The notes: a model not told the origin generated them from the sequence alone. 33,364 nucleotides of DNA from an uncultured bacterium (GCA_938027655.1 CALJAP010000061.1:1-33364), one strand, 5' to 3'; shown: positions 16,300-25,212, counted from the stretch's first letter. Numbers and translations are program-made.

Positions 16300-17295
16300 A
16301 TGCTCTGGTTCTGGGTAGCGTTTCTGGTCGCGCTCATCGTGGTGCTGCTAATGGGCGAACCGACCCTGCGCGCTCTCGTTGCGATTAAAGCGGGGCAGGC
16401 AATTCGGGAGGATGCGCCAGAGCGTCATCGCACTAAAGCGGGCACGCCCACCATGGGAGGGGTGCTGATGGTAACAGGGCTGGTGGTGGGTGTGTTGCTG
16501 ACGCTGGGGGGACAAGCTGCGCTCTCCCAGCAAGCACTTACCAGAACGTGGGACCCGGCGGTTTTTTGCACTACCGTGCTGGCGTTCGCAGGCATCGGTT
16601 TACTGGACGACTATCTGATTATCCGACGGGGCAAGAATCTGGGCTTGAAGGCACGCCAGAAGCTGTTCATGCAATGTGCGGTTGCAACGGTATTTGTAGG
16701 TTACCTCGCTCTGAACGCGGAGCCGGGTATCACCACTGCCTTGCAGGCGGGCGAGTGGCGTCTGGACATGGGCATCTGGTACTATCCGCTGGCGGTGTTG
16801 TTCATCGTTGCGCTGTCCAACGCGGTGAACCTTGCCGATGGACTGGATGGGCTGGCAGCGGGACTATCGCTTATCGCCGCATCTGCTCTGGGCAGCATCG
16901 TCAGCTTGCGAGAGGGTTCCTGGGTGTTGCAGGGCGCAGGTGCGCTGAGCGGAGCATGCGCCGGTTTCCTGAACTTTAACCGCTACCCAGCCCGGGTATT
17001 CATGGGCGACACTGGCTCGCTGGCGCTGGGGGCAGCTCTAGCGCTGATCGCCCTCTTCGCCAAAGTAGAGCTGATTGCGCTGGTGGTGCTACTGGTCTTC
17101 TGGATAGAGATGCTGTCGGTGATATTACAGGTGATTTCTTTTCAAACAACGGGAAAACGGATATTTCGGATGTCACCGTTGCATCACCACTTCGAATTGT
17201 TGGGAATGCATGAGACACGTGTGGTGATGATGTTCTGGATAGCAGGCATTATTAGCGCCATAATGGGCTACGTTATCGCCTGGGTAAACGCATGA
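16300..17295 (+). CDS. mraY: Phospho-MurNAc-pentapeptide transferase MraY
   Basis: MraY moves phospho-MurNAc-pentapeptide from UDP to undecaprenyl phosphate, giving lipid I at the inner face of the membrane. The 331-residue protein has about ten membrane helices. Family motifs are DAPERHRTKAGTPTMGG near the start, the DDYL motif (IGLLDDYLIIRRGKNLGL), NAVNLADGLDGLAAG, the catalytic-Asp loop FMGDTGSLALG, and the HHHFELLG loop. The start, ATG 16300, is one base after the murF stop with GAGG 9 bases upstream. It overlaps murD by 4 bases (ATGA). The lipid carrier it needs is built from isoprenoids supplied by the pathway that includes IspG. Confidence 0.96.
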   Translation: MLWFWVAFLVALIVVLLMGEPTLRALVAIKAGQAIREDAPERHRTKAGTPTMGGVLMVTGLVVGVLLTLGGQAALSQQALTRTWDPAVFCTTVLAFAGIGLLDDYLIIRRGKNLGLKARQKLFMQCAVATVFVGYLALNAEPGITTALQAGEWRLDMGIWYYPLAVLFIVALSNAVNLADGLDGLAAGLSLIAASALGSIVSLREGSWVLQGAGALSGACAGFLNFNRYPARVFMGDTGSLALGAALALIALFAKVELIALVVLLVFWIEMLSVILQVISFQTTGKRIFRMSPLHHHFELLGMHETRVVMMFWIAGIISAIMGYVIAWVNA

Positions 17296-18680
17296 GCAGC
17301 ACACGCTGGAAAGACATGCACATACTGGTAGTGGGTATTGGGCGAAGCGGCTACGACGCGGCACGGGTGCTTCACTCGCTTGGTGCACGGGTTACTGCCT
17401 GCGACGCCGTCCGTCCCGCTTTGGCAGATGATTTGGCAAGTCTGGGGGTGGACGTGCTGACCAACTGGCAGGCAGGATTACCTGCGAAGAGTTACGACCT
17501 TGTGGTAACCAGTCCGGGCGTCTATGCGGACAATCCTATCCTGCAGGAGGCGGTGCAGGAAGGCATTCCTGTTTGGTCAGAGGTGGAGCTGGCGTACCAT
17601 TTCAGCCGGGCACCCATCGTCGGTGTTACCGGTACTAACGGCAAGAGCACAACCGCTGCGCTCATCGCACATATCCTGAACACTGCGGGCTATCAGGCGA
17701 TATTATGCGGTAATATCGCAATAGACGAGAACGAGCGCACCCTGACCGATGCCGCCTGGCAATCCCGTCCCGACCATATCCTGGTAGCGGAGGTGAGCAG
17801 TTTTCAGCTGGAATGGGTGCATGAATTTCATGCTCATGTGGGGGTGTGGACGACCCTTTCGGAAGACCATCTGAACCGTTACCCTTCGCTGGAAGACTAC
17901 GGCAGGACCAAGGCGAGGCTGTTTCACCGCCAGACGGAAGCAGATACTGCCGTCGTGCCCGGTGACGACCCGTTCATTCACAGCCTATTGCAGACGAGGG
18001 CAAGATGTATCTATTTTTCTCACCAGAACATAGACATAAATGCGGAATCCACCGTCTGGTGTGACGCAACCGGGGTATACTTAAAACACAAGGGCGAGGT
18101 TCGCCATCTTGCTTCTGTCGAGCGGTACCGCTTGCGTGGCGAGCACAACCGGCGTAATCTGGCTGCAGCGGTCGCTGCATGTCTTGCCTGGGACGTTAGT
18201 GGTGACTGTGTGCAGGAGGCAATAGACACCTTCCAGACGTTGCCCCATCGCATGGAGCGGGTAACAGAGGTTGCCGGAGTGCAGTATGTCAACAACTCCA
18301 TGTGTACGAATCTAAAGGCAGCGGAGGAGAGTCTGAAAGCAGTGCCCGCCCCAGTGGTGCTGATTATGGGAGGCGTGGATAAGGGGTACAGCCCCTTCGA
18401 AAGGCTTGTGCCTGTTCTGCGTGAGAAAGCGCGTGGCGTGGTGCTCATCGGGAAGGATGCCGAGCGCATCGAGAATCAGTTGCGCAACGCAGGGTGGGAG
18501 CATACTATTCGATGTGATAGTCTGGAAGAGGCGGTGTTGTGTGCCCGCGATCTGGCGCGCCCGGGGGACTGGGTGATGTTGTCGCCGGGGTGTGCCAGCT
18601 TCGATATGTTCACCGATTTCAAGGAACGCGGCAGAATGTTCCGCCGCATTGTGCGTCGGCTGGAGGGGCGCGATGAATGA
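17292..18680 (+). CDS. murD: UDP-MurNAc-L-alanine:D-glutamate ligase MurD
   Basis: MurD adds D-Glu to UDP-MurNAc-L-Ala. The 462-residue protein starts with a dinucleotide-like fold (ILVVGIGRSGYDAARVL) for the UDP part. The ATP loop is GVTGTNGKSTTAALIAHIL. Further blocks are VAEVSSFQLEWV, LSEDHLNRYPSLEDYGRTKARL with the Lys that is carbamylated, HNRRNLAAAVAACL, and the C-terminal GGVDKGYSPFERL and LSPGCASFDMFTDFKERG. The last block, with its Ser-Phe-Asp-x-Phe core, is specific to MurD. It is coupled to mraY by an ATGA overlap and overlaps ftsW by 8 bases. Confidence 0.96.
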   Translation: MSSTRWKDMHILVVGIGRSGYDAARVLHSLGARVTACDAVRPALADDLASLGVDVLTNWQAGLPAKSYDLVVTSPGVYADNPILQEAVQEGIPVWSEVELAYHFSRAPIVGVTGTNGKSTTAALIAHILNTAGYQAILCGNIAIDENERTLTDAAWQSRPDHILVAEVSSFQLEWVHEFHAHVGVWTTLSEDHLNRYPSLEDYGRTKARLFHRQTEADTAVVPGDDPFIHSLLQTRARCIYFSHQNIDINAESTVWCDATGVYLKHKGEVRHLASVERYRLRGEHNRRNLAAAVAACLAWDVSGDCVQEAIDTFQTLPHRMERVTEVAGVQYVNNSMCTNLKAAEESLKAVPAPVVLIMGGVDKGYSPFERLVPVLREKARGVVLIGKDAERIENQLRNAGWEHTIRCDSLEEAVLCARDLARPGDWVMLSPGCASFDMFTDFKERGRMFRRIVRRLEGRDE

Positions 18681-19884
18681 TTCGCAGCGTTCTAAGGACG
18701 ACAAACTGCTATCGTGGGCGGTATTTGTGCTGGTGGTTGTGGGGCTGATAGTGGTGTACGACGCCAGTTTCCCCAGGTCAGGCTTCTGGCAGATTACCAA
18801 ACAGTCCGCGTGGGCGATGGTTGGCTGGCTAGCTTATATGGCGGGCAGGCGGCTTTCGCTGATTACTCTCTATCGCTGGGCGCCCGCGCTGGCTATCGTT
18901 ACGCTGATTCTGATGCTGATGACACGCTATTCACCACTCGGCATCGAGAGAGGAGGGGCACATCGCTGGCTAAGGCTGGCGGAAATAGGACGAGTTGAAA
19001 TCACTATACAGCCCGCCGAGATCGGCAAGGTTGTGTTGGTTATCCTGCTGGCACGGTTGTTGTGCCACTCGAATCTGGTATCTGCGTGCAAATCGATTCA
19101 GGAGCGCCTGTGGCACTGGCTGCTGGCGATAGGGAGCATCCTTGTGGCATCGGGGGTCGTCGTCGTGGTGCAGAAAGACCTAGGCACCGCGCTTGTGTTC
19201 GCTGGTGTCGGCGTGGTGATGCTCTTCATCGCCGGTTTGCCGTTTCGCTGGGTGACGACGCTTGTGGCTCTGCTGGCTACTGCGGGCATCCTCTTTACCT
19301 TCCGCGAGGAGTATCGCTGGCAGCGTGTTGTCGCTTTTACCCAGCCCTTTGCGTACATCGATACCGCCGGCTACCAGCTTGCTCACTCGCTCATGGGTAT
19401 CGGCACCGGCGGATTTTGGGGGACGGGGCCCGGTCAGGGGCGTGCAAAGGAGTTTCTGCCGGCAGCAGAGACCGACTTCGTGTTCGCCACCGTTGCCGAA
19501 GAGACCGGTGTGTGGGGAAGTACTGCCATTATCGCACTGCTGGCGCTGCTACTGTGGCGCACGTTCGTCATTGCACACAAAACGCAGGCGATGTTCCCGT
19601 TGTTGCTGGTGAGTGGTACAGGAGCGATGATTGCGCTGCAAAGCCTGTTGAACCTCTACGTAGTGACCGGTTCGGTGCCGACAACGGGTGTGCCCTTGCC
19701 GTTTATCAGTTACGGTGGGTCTTCACTGGTCAGTTTGCTATTCAGTATAGGTTTAGTACAAAAAGTTGCAAGCCATCCAATGGCAGAGCGCGTCAAAGGA
19801 GAATCTCATGCGCGTGCTGCTCGTGGGCGGGGGAACGGGAGGACACCTGTTTCCCGCCGTGAGTATCGCCGAGGCGTTGCGTGA
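18673..19884 (+). CDS. ftsW: Septal peptidoglycan polymerase FtsW (SEDS family)
   Basis: FtsW polymerises glycan strands from lipid II, in complex with FtsI. The 403-residue protein has about ten membrane helices. SEDS landmarks are GAHRWLRL, QPAEIGKVVLVILLA, QKDLGTALVFAGVGVVMLF, the large outside loop with YQLAHSLMGIGTGGFWGTGPGQ, and the signature PTTGVPLPFISYGGSSL. Its place between murD and murG argues for FtsW rather than RodA. ATG 18673 has GGAGG 6 bases upstream. The reading frame runs on for 77 bases past the start of murG, giving a basic cytoplasmic tail (about the last 35 residues, rich in Arg, Gly and Ala). This tail is encoded by overlap and is probably lineage-specific. Confidence 0.94.
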   Translation: MNDSQRSKDDKLLSWAVFVLVVVGLIVVYDASFPRSGFWQITKQSAWAMVGWLAYMAGRRLSLITLYRWAPALAIVTLILMLMTRYSPLGIERGGAHRWLRLAEIGRVEITIQPAEIGKVVLVILLARLLCHSNLVSACKSIQERLWHWLLAIGSILVASGVVVVVQKDLGTALVFAGVGVVMLFIAGLPFRWVTTLVALLATAGILFTFREEYRWQRVVAFTQPFAYIDTAGYQLAHSLMGIGTGGFWGTGPGQGRAKEFLPAAETDFVFATVAEETGVWGSTAIIALLALLLWRTFVIAHKTQAMFPLLLVSGTGAMIALQSLLNLYVVTGSVPTTGVPLPFISYGGSSLVSLLFSIGLVQKVASHPMAERVKGESHARAARGRGNGRTPVSRREYRRGVA

Positions 19885-20893
19885 TGCGGGCGCTACCGAC
19901 ATCGCCTTTGCCGGGCGCGAGGAGGGTCTGGAAGGGCGGATTATTCCGCCTCTGGGATGGAGGTTCTTCGCCATCCAGGCGTTGCCTCTGAGGCGTTCGC
20001 TGTCTCCCGCGGCGATAGGCGCGTTATTGCGCACGGTGCACACTGCGCATCGTATTTTGCGCGAGTTCGCCCCCGATGTGGTGGTAGCAACAGGGGGGTA
20101 TGTCGCAGCAGGGGTGGTGCTGGCACAGGCGTTGCGTCGCGGCAAAATCGTATTGCACGAGCAGAACGCCATTCCGGGGCGCGCTAATCGCTGGATGGCA
20201 CGATGGGCGCGCCGGGTATGTGTCACTTTTGAAAGCACAGCACGCTACTTCGGAGGGAACCGGTGTGTGCATACCGGTTTGCCCGTACGCAAAGAGCTGC
20301 TTCGCTGGCGAGTGGAACGTCGTTATGCCTGCGAGGCGCTCGGCATGAGCCTTGCCGGGCGAGTGCTTTTCGTTATCGGTGGCAGTCAGGGGGCGCGTAC
20401 GCTGAACGGATGGGTAGCGGAAATGCTGCCAAATCTGCACCAGATGGGAGTGCAGGTGGTGCATCAGGTCGGCGAGCGCAATATGCAGGAGTTTGAGCGG
20501 TATCCACAGGGCACAGGCTACCGATGGTTTGGTTTCATGGACGCTCAGACGCTGGGGCAGGCGTTGTCGGCGGCGGATCTGGTGCTGTCGCGAGCGGGAG
20601 CGTCCACGCTCAACGAAATTGCGCTGTTTGGTAAAGCGGCGGTGTTTGTACCCTATCCGTATGCCTATGCGGACCACCAGTGGTACAACGCGCAGGAGCT
20701 GGCGCGGCTCGGCGGGGCGGTTGTGTTCCGCGAAAGCGAGATGGACGCGCAGCAGCTCGCCAAAAAACTGCTGGAGTTGCTGCACGACGAGTGCAAACTG
20801 CGGGAAATGGGCGAAGCCAATCGTCGGTGGAGTAGAGAGGATGCCGCTGAGCGAGTGGTTCAGCAGGTGATGGAGGTCGCGGCGCAAACATGA
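19808..20893 (+). CDS. murG: UDP-GlcNAc:lipid I N-acetylglucosaminyltransferase MurG
   Basis: MurG adds GlcNAc to lipid I, giving lipid II, at the inner membrane face. The 361-residue GT-B protein starts MRVLLVGGGTGGHLFPAVSI with the first G loop. It continues with the second G loop VATGGYVAAGVV, HEQNAIPGRANR, TGLPVRKEL, the third loop IGGSQGART, and the UDP-GlcNAc site SRAGASTLNEIALFGKAAVFVPYPYA-DHQ. The ATG lies inside the 3' end of ftsW; AAAGGAGA about 6 bases upstream makes it the clear start. It overlaps murC by 4 bases (ATGA). Confidence 0.96.
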   Translation: MRVLLVGGGTGGHLFPAVSIAEALRDAGATDIAFAGREEGLEGRIIPPLGWRFFAIQALPLRRSLSPAAIGALLRTVHTAHRILREFAPDVVVATGGYVAAGVVLAQALRRGKIVLHEQNAIPGRANRWMARWARRVCVTFESTARYFGGNRCVHTGLPVRKELLRWRVERRYACEALGMSLAGRVLFVIGGSQGARTLNGWVAEMLPNLHQMGVQVVHQVGERNMQEFERYPQGTGYRWFGFMDAQTLGQALSAADLVLSRAGASTLNEIALFGKAAVFVPYPYAYADHQWYNAQELARLGGAVVFRESEMDAQQLAKKLLELLHDECKLREMGEANRRWSREDAAERVVQQVMEVAAQT

Positions 20894-22269
20894 ACAGGGT
20901 TCGCGTGCACTTTGCGGGCATCGGCGGTATCGGCATGAGTGCAATCGCGCAGGTGTTGCATCGGCGCGGCTGGCAGGTTACTGGCTGCGACCTCAAGCCG
21001 AGCTCCACGACGCAAAGGCTGCAAGAGGCGGGTATACCGGTCTGGATTGGGCACGACCCGGCACATGTGCGCGAGTGCGACGTGTTTGTCTACACCGCGG
21101 CGGTGCATGAAGACAACGCCGAGCTGATTGAGGCGCGTCGGGCTGGCGTTCGGGTGCTGCGACGTTCGCAAGCGCTCGGTATGCTGCTGGAGGGGCACAA
21201 GGGCATCGCCGTAACCGGTACGCATGGCAAAACCACTACGACAGCGATGGTAGCATCTGTGCTGGAGGCGGCGGGCACAGACCCACAGGTGCTTATCGGG
21301 GGCGAGGTTCGCCGATATGGTGGCAATGTGCGGCTTGGGCAGGGGGAGTACGTGGTGGTGGAGGCTTGTGAAGCGTACGATTCGTTTCTGGACCTGCATC
21401 CCTATGCGGCGGTGATTACCAATGTGGAGGCAGAGCATCTCGATTACTACCGCACTGAGGAGCGGATGTTGGAGAGCTATCGCCGGTTTGTTTCGCAGGT
21501 GCATCCGCAAGGAGTAGTGGTCACATGGGCAGATGACGTGCGCAGTCTCGAAGCGTGCAGGCAAGCAAGGGCGAAGGTTGTGACGTTCGGAAAGGGCGAT
21601 GAAGCCGAGCACAGAGCGGCGCCGGGTGATAGCGAGGGGGCTTTTGTGCTGGAGGTGCGAGGTAGGAGAATAGGGGAAGTACGCCTTCAGGTGCCCGGGG
21701 CGCATAACGTCCTGAACGCCACCGCCGCTGCAGCGATGGGACTGGAGCTGGGCTTTTCATTCGACGTAATACGTAGGGGGTTAGAGAGTTTTGAAGGGGT
21801 GCAGCGCAGGCTGGAGTTCGTCGGGCGGGCGGAAGATAAAAATATAGAGATATACGACGACTACGGTCATCACCCGACAGAGATAGAGGTGACGTTGCGC
21901 ACCATACGTCCCCGTGTGCGCAAAAGGTTGGTGGTTGCCTTTCAACCGCACTTGTACAGCCGCACGCACGACTTTTGGCATCAATTTGTGGAGGTGCTTG
22001 CTAGTGGCCCTGATGCGCTGGTGCTGGTGGACATCTATCCTGCACGGGAAGAACCCATACCGGGTATCAGTTCCGCACGCCTTGCGGATGAGATACGATT
22101 GCGACGCCCAGAACTGCCGGTCGCTCTGGCGGAAACTCCCGAACAGGCAGCGGAGGTGCTTCTGCAGATGATACAGCAGGGAGATACGGTGCTGACTCTG
22201 GGGGCGGGCGAGCTGGACCGCACCGCTCGCTTGCTACTGCGGTTGCTGGGAGGTTTGAACAATGCCTGA
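20890..22269 (+). CDS. murC: UDP-MurNAc:L-alanine ligase MurC
   Basis: MurC adds L-Ala to UDP-MurNAc, the first amino acid of the stem. The 459-residue protein begins RVHFAGIGGIGMSAIAQVL, the typical N-terminal UDP-binding loop. It shows YTAAVHEDN, the ATP loop VTGTHGKTTTTAMVASVLE, EACEAYDSFLDLHP, ITNVEAEHLDYY, and the C-terminal blocks YDDYGHHPTEI and FQPHLYSRTHDF. Length is normal, with no fusion to MurB or Ddl. It overlaps ddl by 8 bases. MurB, which often follows murC in dcw clusters and makes the substrate UDP-MurNAc, is not encoded here. Confidence 0.96.
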   Translation: MNRVRVHFAGIGGIGMSAIAQVLHRRGWQVTGCDLKPSSTTQRLQEAGIPVWIGHDPAHVRECDVFVYTAAVHEDNAELIEARRAGVRVLRRSQALGMLLEGHKGIAVTGTHGKTTTTAMVASVLEAAGTDPQVLIGGEVRRYGGNVRLGQGEYVVVEACEAYDSFLDLHPYAAVITNVEAEHLDYYRTEERMLESYRRFVSQVHPQGVVVTWADDVRSLEACRQARAKVVTFGKGDEAEHRAAPGDSEGAFVLEVRGRRIGEVRLQVPGAHNVLNATAAAAMGLELGFSFDVIRRGLESFEGVQRRLEFVGRAEDKNIEIYDDYGHHPTEIEVTLRTIRPRVRKRLVVAFQPHLYSRTHDFWHQFVEVLASGPDALVLVDIYPAREEPIPGISSARLADEIRLRRPELPVALAETPEQAAEVLLQMIQQGDTVLTLGAGELDRTARLLLRLLGGLNNA

Positions 22270-23257
22270 GAAGGTTATGGTGCTGATGGGGGGAGATTCC
22301 ACCGAGCGAGAGGTGTCTCTCTCCTCGGGACGGCGCGTGGCGGATGGGTTGCGCGGCGCAGGTTACCATGTTATCGAGATGGATGTGGTGTTTGACCCTT
22401 CACTGGCAGAACAGCGTGGTCTGGAAGCGACCTCCTCTCGTGCGGTGGGGCTTGCCGATTTTGTGCAGCGTTTGCAAGAGCATCAGCCAGATGTGGTGTT
22501 TATTGTGCTGCACGGTGCGCCGGGTGAGGACGGGCGTGTGCAAGCGGTGCTGGACCTGATGCACATACCCTATACCGGTTCCGGTGTTCTGGCAAGTGCG
22601 CTTGCACTGGATAAGGTGATGACCAAGCGGGTGCTGGAGGCGTTTGGCGTTCCAGTGGCGCCGGACGTCGTATTGCATCGTTGCGAGGGTGGGCATACCG
22701 CTATACAGAAGGTGGGCGAGTCTCTGGGCTATCCGGTTATTGTCAAGCCGAACACGCAGGGTTCCACCATCGGCGTCCATCGGGTATATCGAGAAGAGGA
22801 GTTGGTTGCGGCACTGGAAGACGCTTTCCGTTACGATGAATGCGTGCTGATCGAGCCGCTTATCTGCGGCGTGGAACTAACCGTGCCCGTAGTGGGCAAC
22901 CGACGGGCTGTAGCATTGCCGATGATTGAGATTGTACCTGCGGGTGGGTTTTACGACTACGAGGCGAAATATACTCCGGGTGCCACCGAAGAGATTATCC
23001 CCGCCCGCGTGCCAGACGAAGTGCACAAGCAATGTGCACACGATGCTCTTCTGGCGCATTCCGCGCTGGGCTGTCGCGGGATGTCGCGCATCGATTTCAT
23101 CTGGGACCGGTGTCGTGTTGTCGTGCTGGAGGTGAACACCATTCCGGGCATGACGCCGACCAGCTTACTACCTCGTTCGGCGGAGGCGTATGGCTGGAGC
23201 TTCGAGCGTCTGGTGGACAACATTGTGCGTCTCGCAAGGGGAGAGGAGGTTGTATGA
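22262..23257 (+). CDS. ddl: D-alanine--D-alanine ligase
   Basis: Ddl joins two D-Ala for MurF. The 331-residue ATP-grasp protein opens with VMVLMGGDSTEREVSLSSGRRV, whose G-G-x-S/T-x-E-x-x-V-S motif binds the first D-Ala. It has LHGAPGEDGRVQAVLDLMHIPYTGSGVLASALALDK, the ATP-grasp strand YPVIVKPNTQGSTIGV, and the metal/ATP end DFIWDRCRVVVLEVNTIPGMTPTSLLP. The Tyr residues around the D-Ala sites point to D-Ala, not D-lactate, as product. The start overlaps murC by 8 bases, and the stop overlaps ftsQ by 4. Its substrate probably comes from alanine racemase at 30376. Confidence 0.95.
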   Translation: MPEKVMVLMGGDSTEREVSLSSGRRVADGLRGAGYHVIEMDVVFDPSLAEQRGLEATSSRAVGLADFVQRLQEHQPDVVFIVLHGAPGEDGRVQAVLDLMHIPYTGSGVLASALALDKVMTKRVLEAFGVPVAPDVVLHRCEGGHTAIQKVGESLGYPVIVKPNTQGSTIGVHRVYREEELVAALEDAFRYDECVLIEPLICGVELTVPVVGNRRAVALPMIEIVPAGGFYDYEAKYTPGATEEIIPARVPDEVHKQCAHDALLAHSALGCRGMSRIDFIWDRCRVVVLEVNTIPGMTPTSLLPRSAEAYGWSFERLVDNIVRLARGEEVV

Positions 23258-24030
23258 GAGCACGTGGTGTCGCGATAAGACATCAGACAGAGCGGCGGGT
23301 GAAACGCAGTGTGTGGCGCACGATGAGGGGGCTATTGTTGTTGGTTCTGCTTGCAGAGGTCGGTACGGCGATGTGGCGTAGTCCTGCATTCAGCGTGAGG
23401 CAGGTGGTGGTGGAAGGCATTGCCTTAACGCGCCCGGAGCAGGTCGTTCACGAAATACGCATAGGCAATGGAGATAGCTGGGTGTTTCTGCCGGCATCTC
23501 GCATCGCTCACAGGATACAGCGTCTCCCGACCGTCGCCGAGGCGGTGGTGTCGCGGGGGATGCCGGGCAAGGTGATTGTGCGCGTGTTTGAGCGTCAGCC
23601 GATTGCCCTGTTGCGGACGGCGAATGGTGGCTACTGGGTGGACGAGCGGGGAGTACCTTTCTGGAAAACGGAGCGGGCACAGGGCATGCCTACCGTTCGG
23701 ATAGATACTCCGTTGCCGGTTGCTTTGGGGCAACCTATCCGAAGCAAATCTGTGCAAACTGCACTGGAAATTTTATGCCGGTATAGCCCAGAATATCAGT
23801 TGCCTGTGGCTCAAATAGTGGTTGACCGCGAGGGCAATCTGTGTTTAAATATGAGAGAAGGGTTGCCACTGGTGAAGATCGGGGATAGCACGGAGTTACC
23901 TCGAAAAATGATGCGAACCGCCGAGCTGTGGACTCAGCCTCAGATTATCCGGCAGGCTGAGTACCTGGACGTCAGCTGTGTGGACAGGCCGGTCTGGAAG
24001 CCGAAGGAGAACAGGAAGGGGGCACTGTGA
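23254..24030 (+). CDS. ftsQ: FtsQ/DivIB-type cell division protein
   Basis: FtsQ (DivIB) is a bitopic protein that links the early and late division proteins and regulates FtsW/FtsI. The 258-residue protein has a basic cytoplasmic end (RHQTERRVKRSVWR), one membrane helix at about residues 24-42, and a POTRA domain beginning AFSVRQVVVEGIALTRPEQVV. The following part includes RLPTVAEAVVSRGMPGKVIVRVFERQPIALL, the usual P-x-x-x-x-A-x-V-x-R...V-x-E-R-x-P-x-A motif. ATG 23254 has GGAGG about 5 bases upstream and overlaps the ddl stop by 4 bases. The frame extends upstream inside ddl but lacks support there. Confidence 0.9.
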   Translation: MRARGVAIRHQTERRVKRSVWRTMRGLLLLVLLAEVGTAMWRSPAFSVRQVVVEGIALTRPEQVVHEIRIGNGDSWVFLPASRIAHRIQRLPTVAEAVVSRGMPGKVIVRVFERQPIALLRTANGGYWVDERGVPFWKTERAQGMPTVRIDTPLPVALGQPIRSKSVQTALEILCRYSPEYQLPVAQIVVDREGNLCLNMREGLPLVKIGDSTELPRKMMRTAELWTQPQIIRQAEYLDVSCVDRPVWKPKENRKGAL

Positions 24031-24831
24031 ATGAATCTAAACGTATTTCTCTCCAGTATTCGGAACAATCCCTGGATAACGCCGGTGACGGTGATGGCGC
24101 TTGTCCTGGGGGCGTTGCTTGCGGTCTCGCTCAAGACGCAGCAGACCATCCGCTCCGCCTCGCTACCGTCTAACCGCTTCTCCGGGCTGGCGGCGGCATA
24201 CCGCGACCAGCAAGAGCAGCTCAAGATGGCAAACGAGGAGATAAGCAAGCTGCGTGAGCGCACTACCCAGTATGAAAACGAGATGGCGAGTGCCTCGGAA
24301 AAGGCGAAACTGCTGAACGACTCGCTGCAGGAGGCGAAGTTCCTGGCGGGGCTGACGCCGGTTGAGGGACCCGGCATTGAGATAGTTCTGCAGGACAGCA
24401 AGAAACGCCCACCCGCTAACTCACCGATAGACATTGAAAACTATATTATTCACGACTCAGACCTACAAAGGGTGGTCAATGAGCTGCACGCTGCCGGAGC
24501 CGAGGCGGTAGCCATTAACGGACAGCGCATCATCGCTAATACTGCTATTCGCTGTGTGGGACCGACGGTACAGGTGAACAGTATCGCCCTGTCCTCGCCG
24601 TACGTGGTTCAAGCCATTGGCGACCCGGAGACGCTTGCCAGCGCGTTGAACCTGCCTCAGGGGGTACTGGCGGACATACAGGCGTTGGACCCGAATATGG
24701 TGAAGATAGTCAAAAAGAGCAACATCCAGATACCGGCGTATACCGGCAGTCTGGTCTTTCGCTATGCCAAGCCGGTGACTACGACGCCGGGTGGTTCGGT
24801 ACAGCAAGGGAAGGGGAACAGTTCTCAATGA
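24031..24831 (+). CDS. DUF881 family protein (YlxW/YlxX-like)
   Basis: This 266-residue protein has an N-terminal membrane helix (about residues 15-33), a coiled coil (about residues 58-105: AYRDQQEQLKMANEEISKLRERTTQYENEM) and a DUF881 domain (from GPGIEIVLQDS, with VNELHAAGAEAVAINGQRI and IRCVGPTVQVN). DUF881 genes sit between ftsQ/divIB and ftsA in many Gram-positive and some other bacteria. Their role is not settled; an envelope or division function is inferred from this constant neighbourhood. The start directly follows the ftsQ stop, with AGGGGG about 9 bases upstream. It overlaps the next gene by 4 bases (ATGA). Confidence 0.88.
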   Translation: MNLNVFLSSIRNNPWITPVTVMALVLGALLAVSLKTQQTIRSASLPSNRFSGLAAAYRDQQEQLKMANEEISKLRERTTQYENEMASASEKAKLLNDSLQEAKFLAGLTPVEGPGIEIVLQDSKKRPPANSPIDIENYIIHDSDLQRVVNELHAAGAEAVAINGQRIIANTAIRCVGPTVQVNSIALSSPYVVQAIGDPETLASALNLPQGVLADIQALDPNMVKIVKKSNIQIPAYTGSLVFRYAKPVTTTPGGSVQQGKGNSSQ

Positions 24832-25196
24832 ACTGGCTACCTGTTATCGCGCTGCTGATAGGCTTTTTTGTCTTTTACTTTGTGCCGCTGGAATTGCCCA
24901 GCGATTACGCACCTTATCTGAGCCTGGCCACTTTGTCCGGGTTAGATTCGATTTTGGGAGGGATTCGTGCAGGTATTGAAGGCAAGTTTCACGTAGATGT
25001 ATTCGTATCAGGGTTCATCTTCAATACCCTGCTGGCAGCGTTGCTGGCGTATCTGGGAGACCAGATCGGGGTAGACCTGTTTCTTGCAGCGGTCGTCACG
25101 CTGGGCGGGCGGATGTTTCTGAACCTGTCTCTCATTCGGCGATACTACCTGACCCAGTGGAACATATCTCGACAACGGGACACAGAAAGGACCTGA
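24828..25196 (+). CDS. sbp: Small basic protein, DUF1290 family
   Basis: The 122-residue membrane protein fits DUF1290. It begins WLPVIALLIGFFVFYFVPLELPSDYAPYLSLATLSGLDSILGGIRA and has KFHVDVFVSGFIFNTLLAALLAYLGDQIGVDLFLAAVVTLGGRMFLNLSLIRR. The three helices lie at about residues 3-20, 58-77 and 82-102. In Gram-positives the family member is called Sbp and its gene precedes ftsA. Function is unknown. Despite the name, only the C-terminal tail is basic here. Start overlaps the DUF881 stop; spacing to ftsA is 16 bases. Confidence 0.88.
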   Translation: MNWLPVIALLIGFFVFYFVPLELPSDYAPYLSLATLSGLDSILGGIRAGIEGKFHVDVFVSGFIFNTLLAALLAYLGDQIGVDLFLAAVVTLGGRMFLNLSLIRRYYLTQWNISRQRDTERT

Positions 25197-25212
25197 GACG
25201 GGAGTTCACATC

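Noticed and set aside
23032-23253. Upstream extension of the ftsQ frame within ddl
   Set aside because: The ATG at 23254 has a GGAGG site and gives the normal FtsQ topology; the extension would precede the membrane helix with unrelated sequence.
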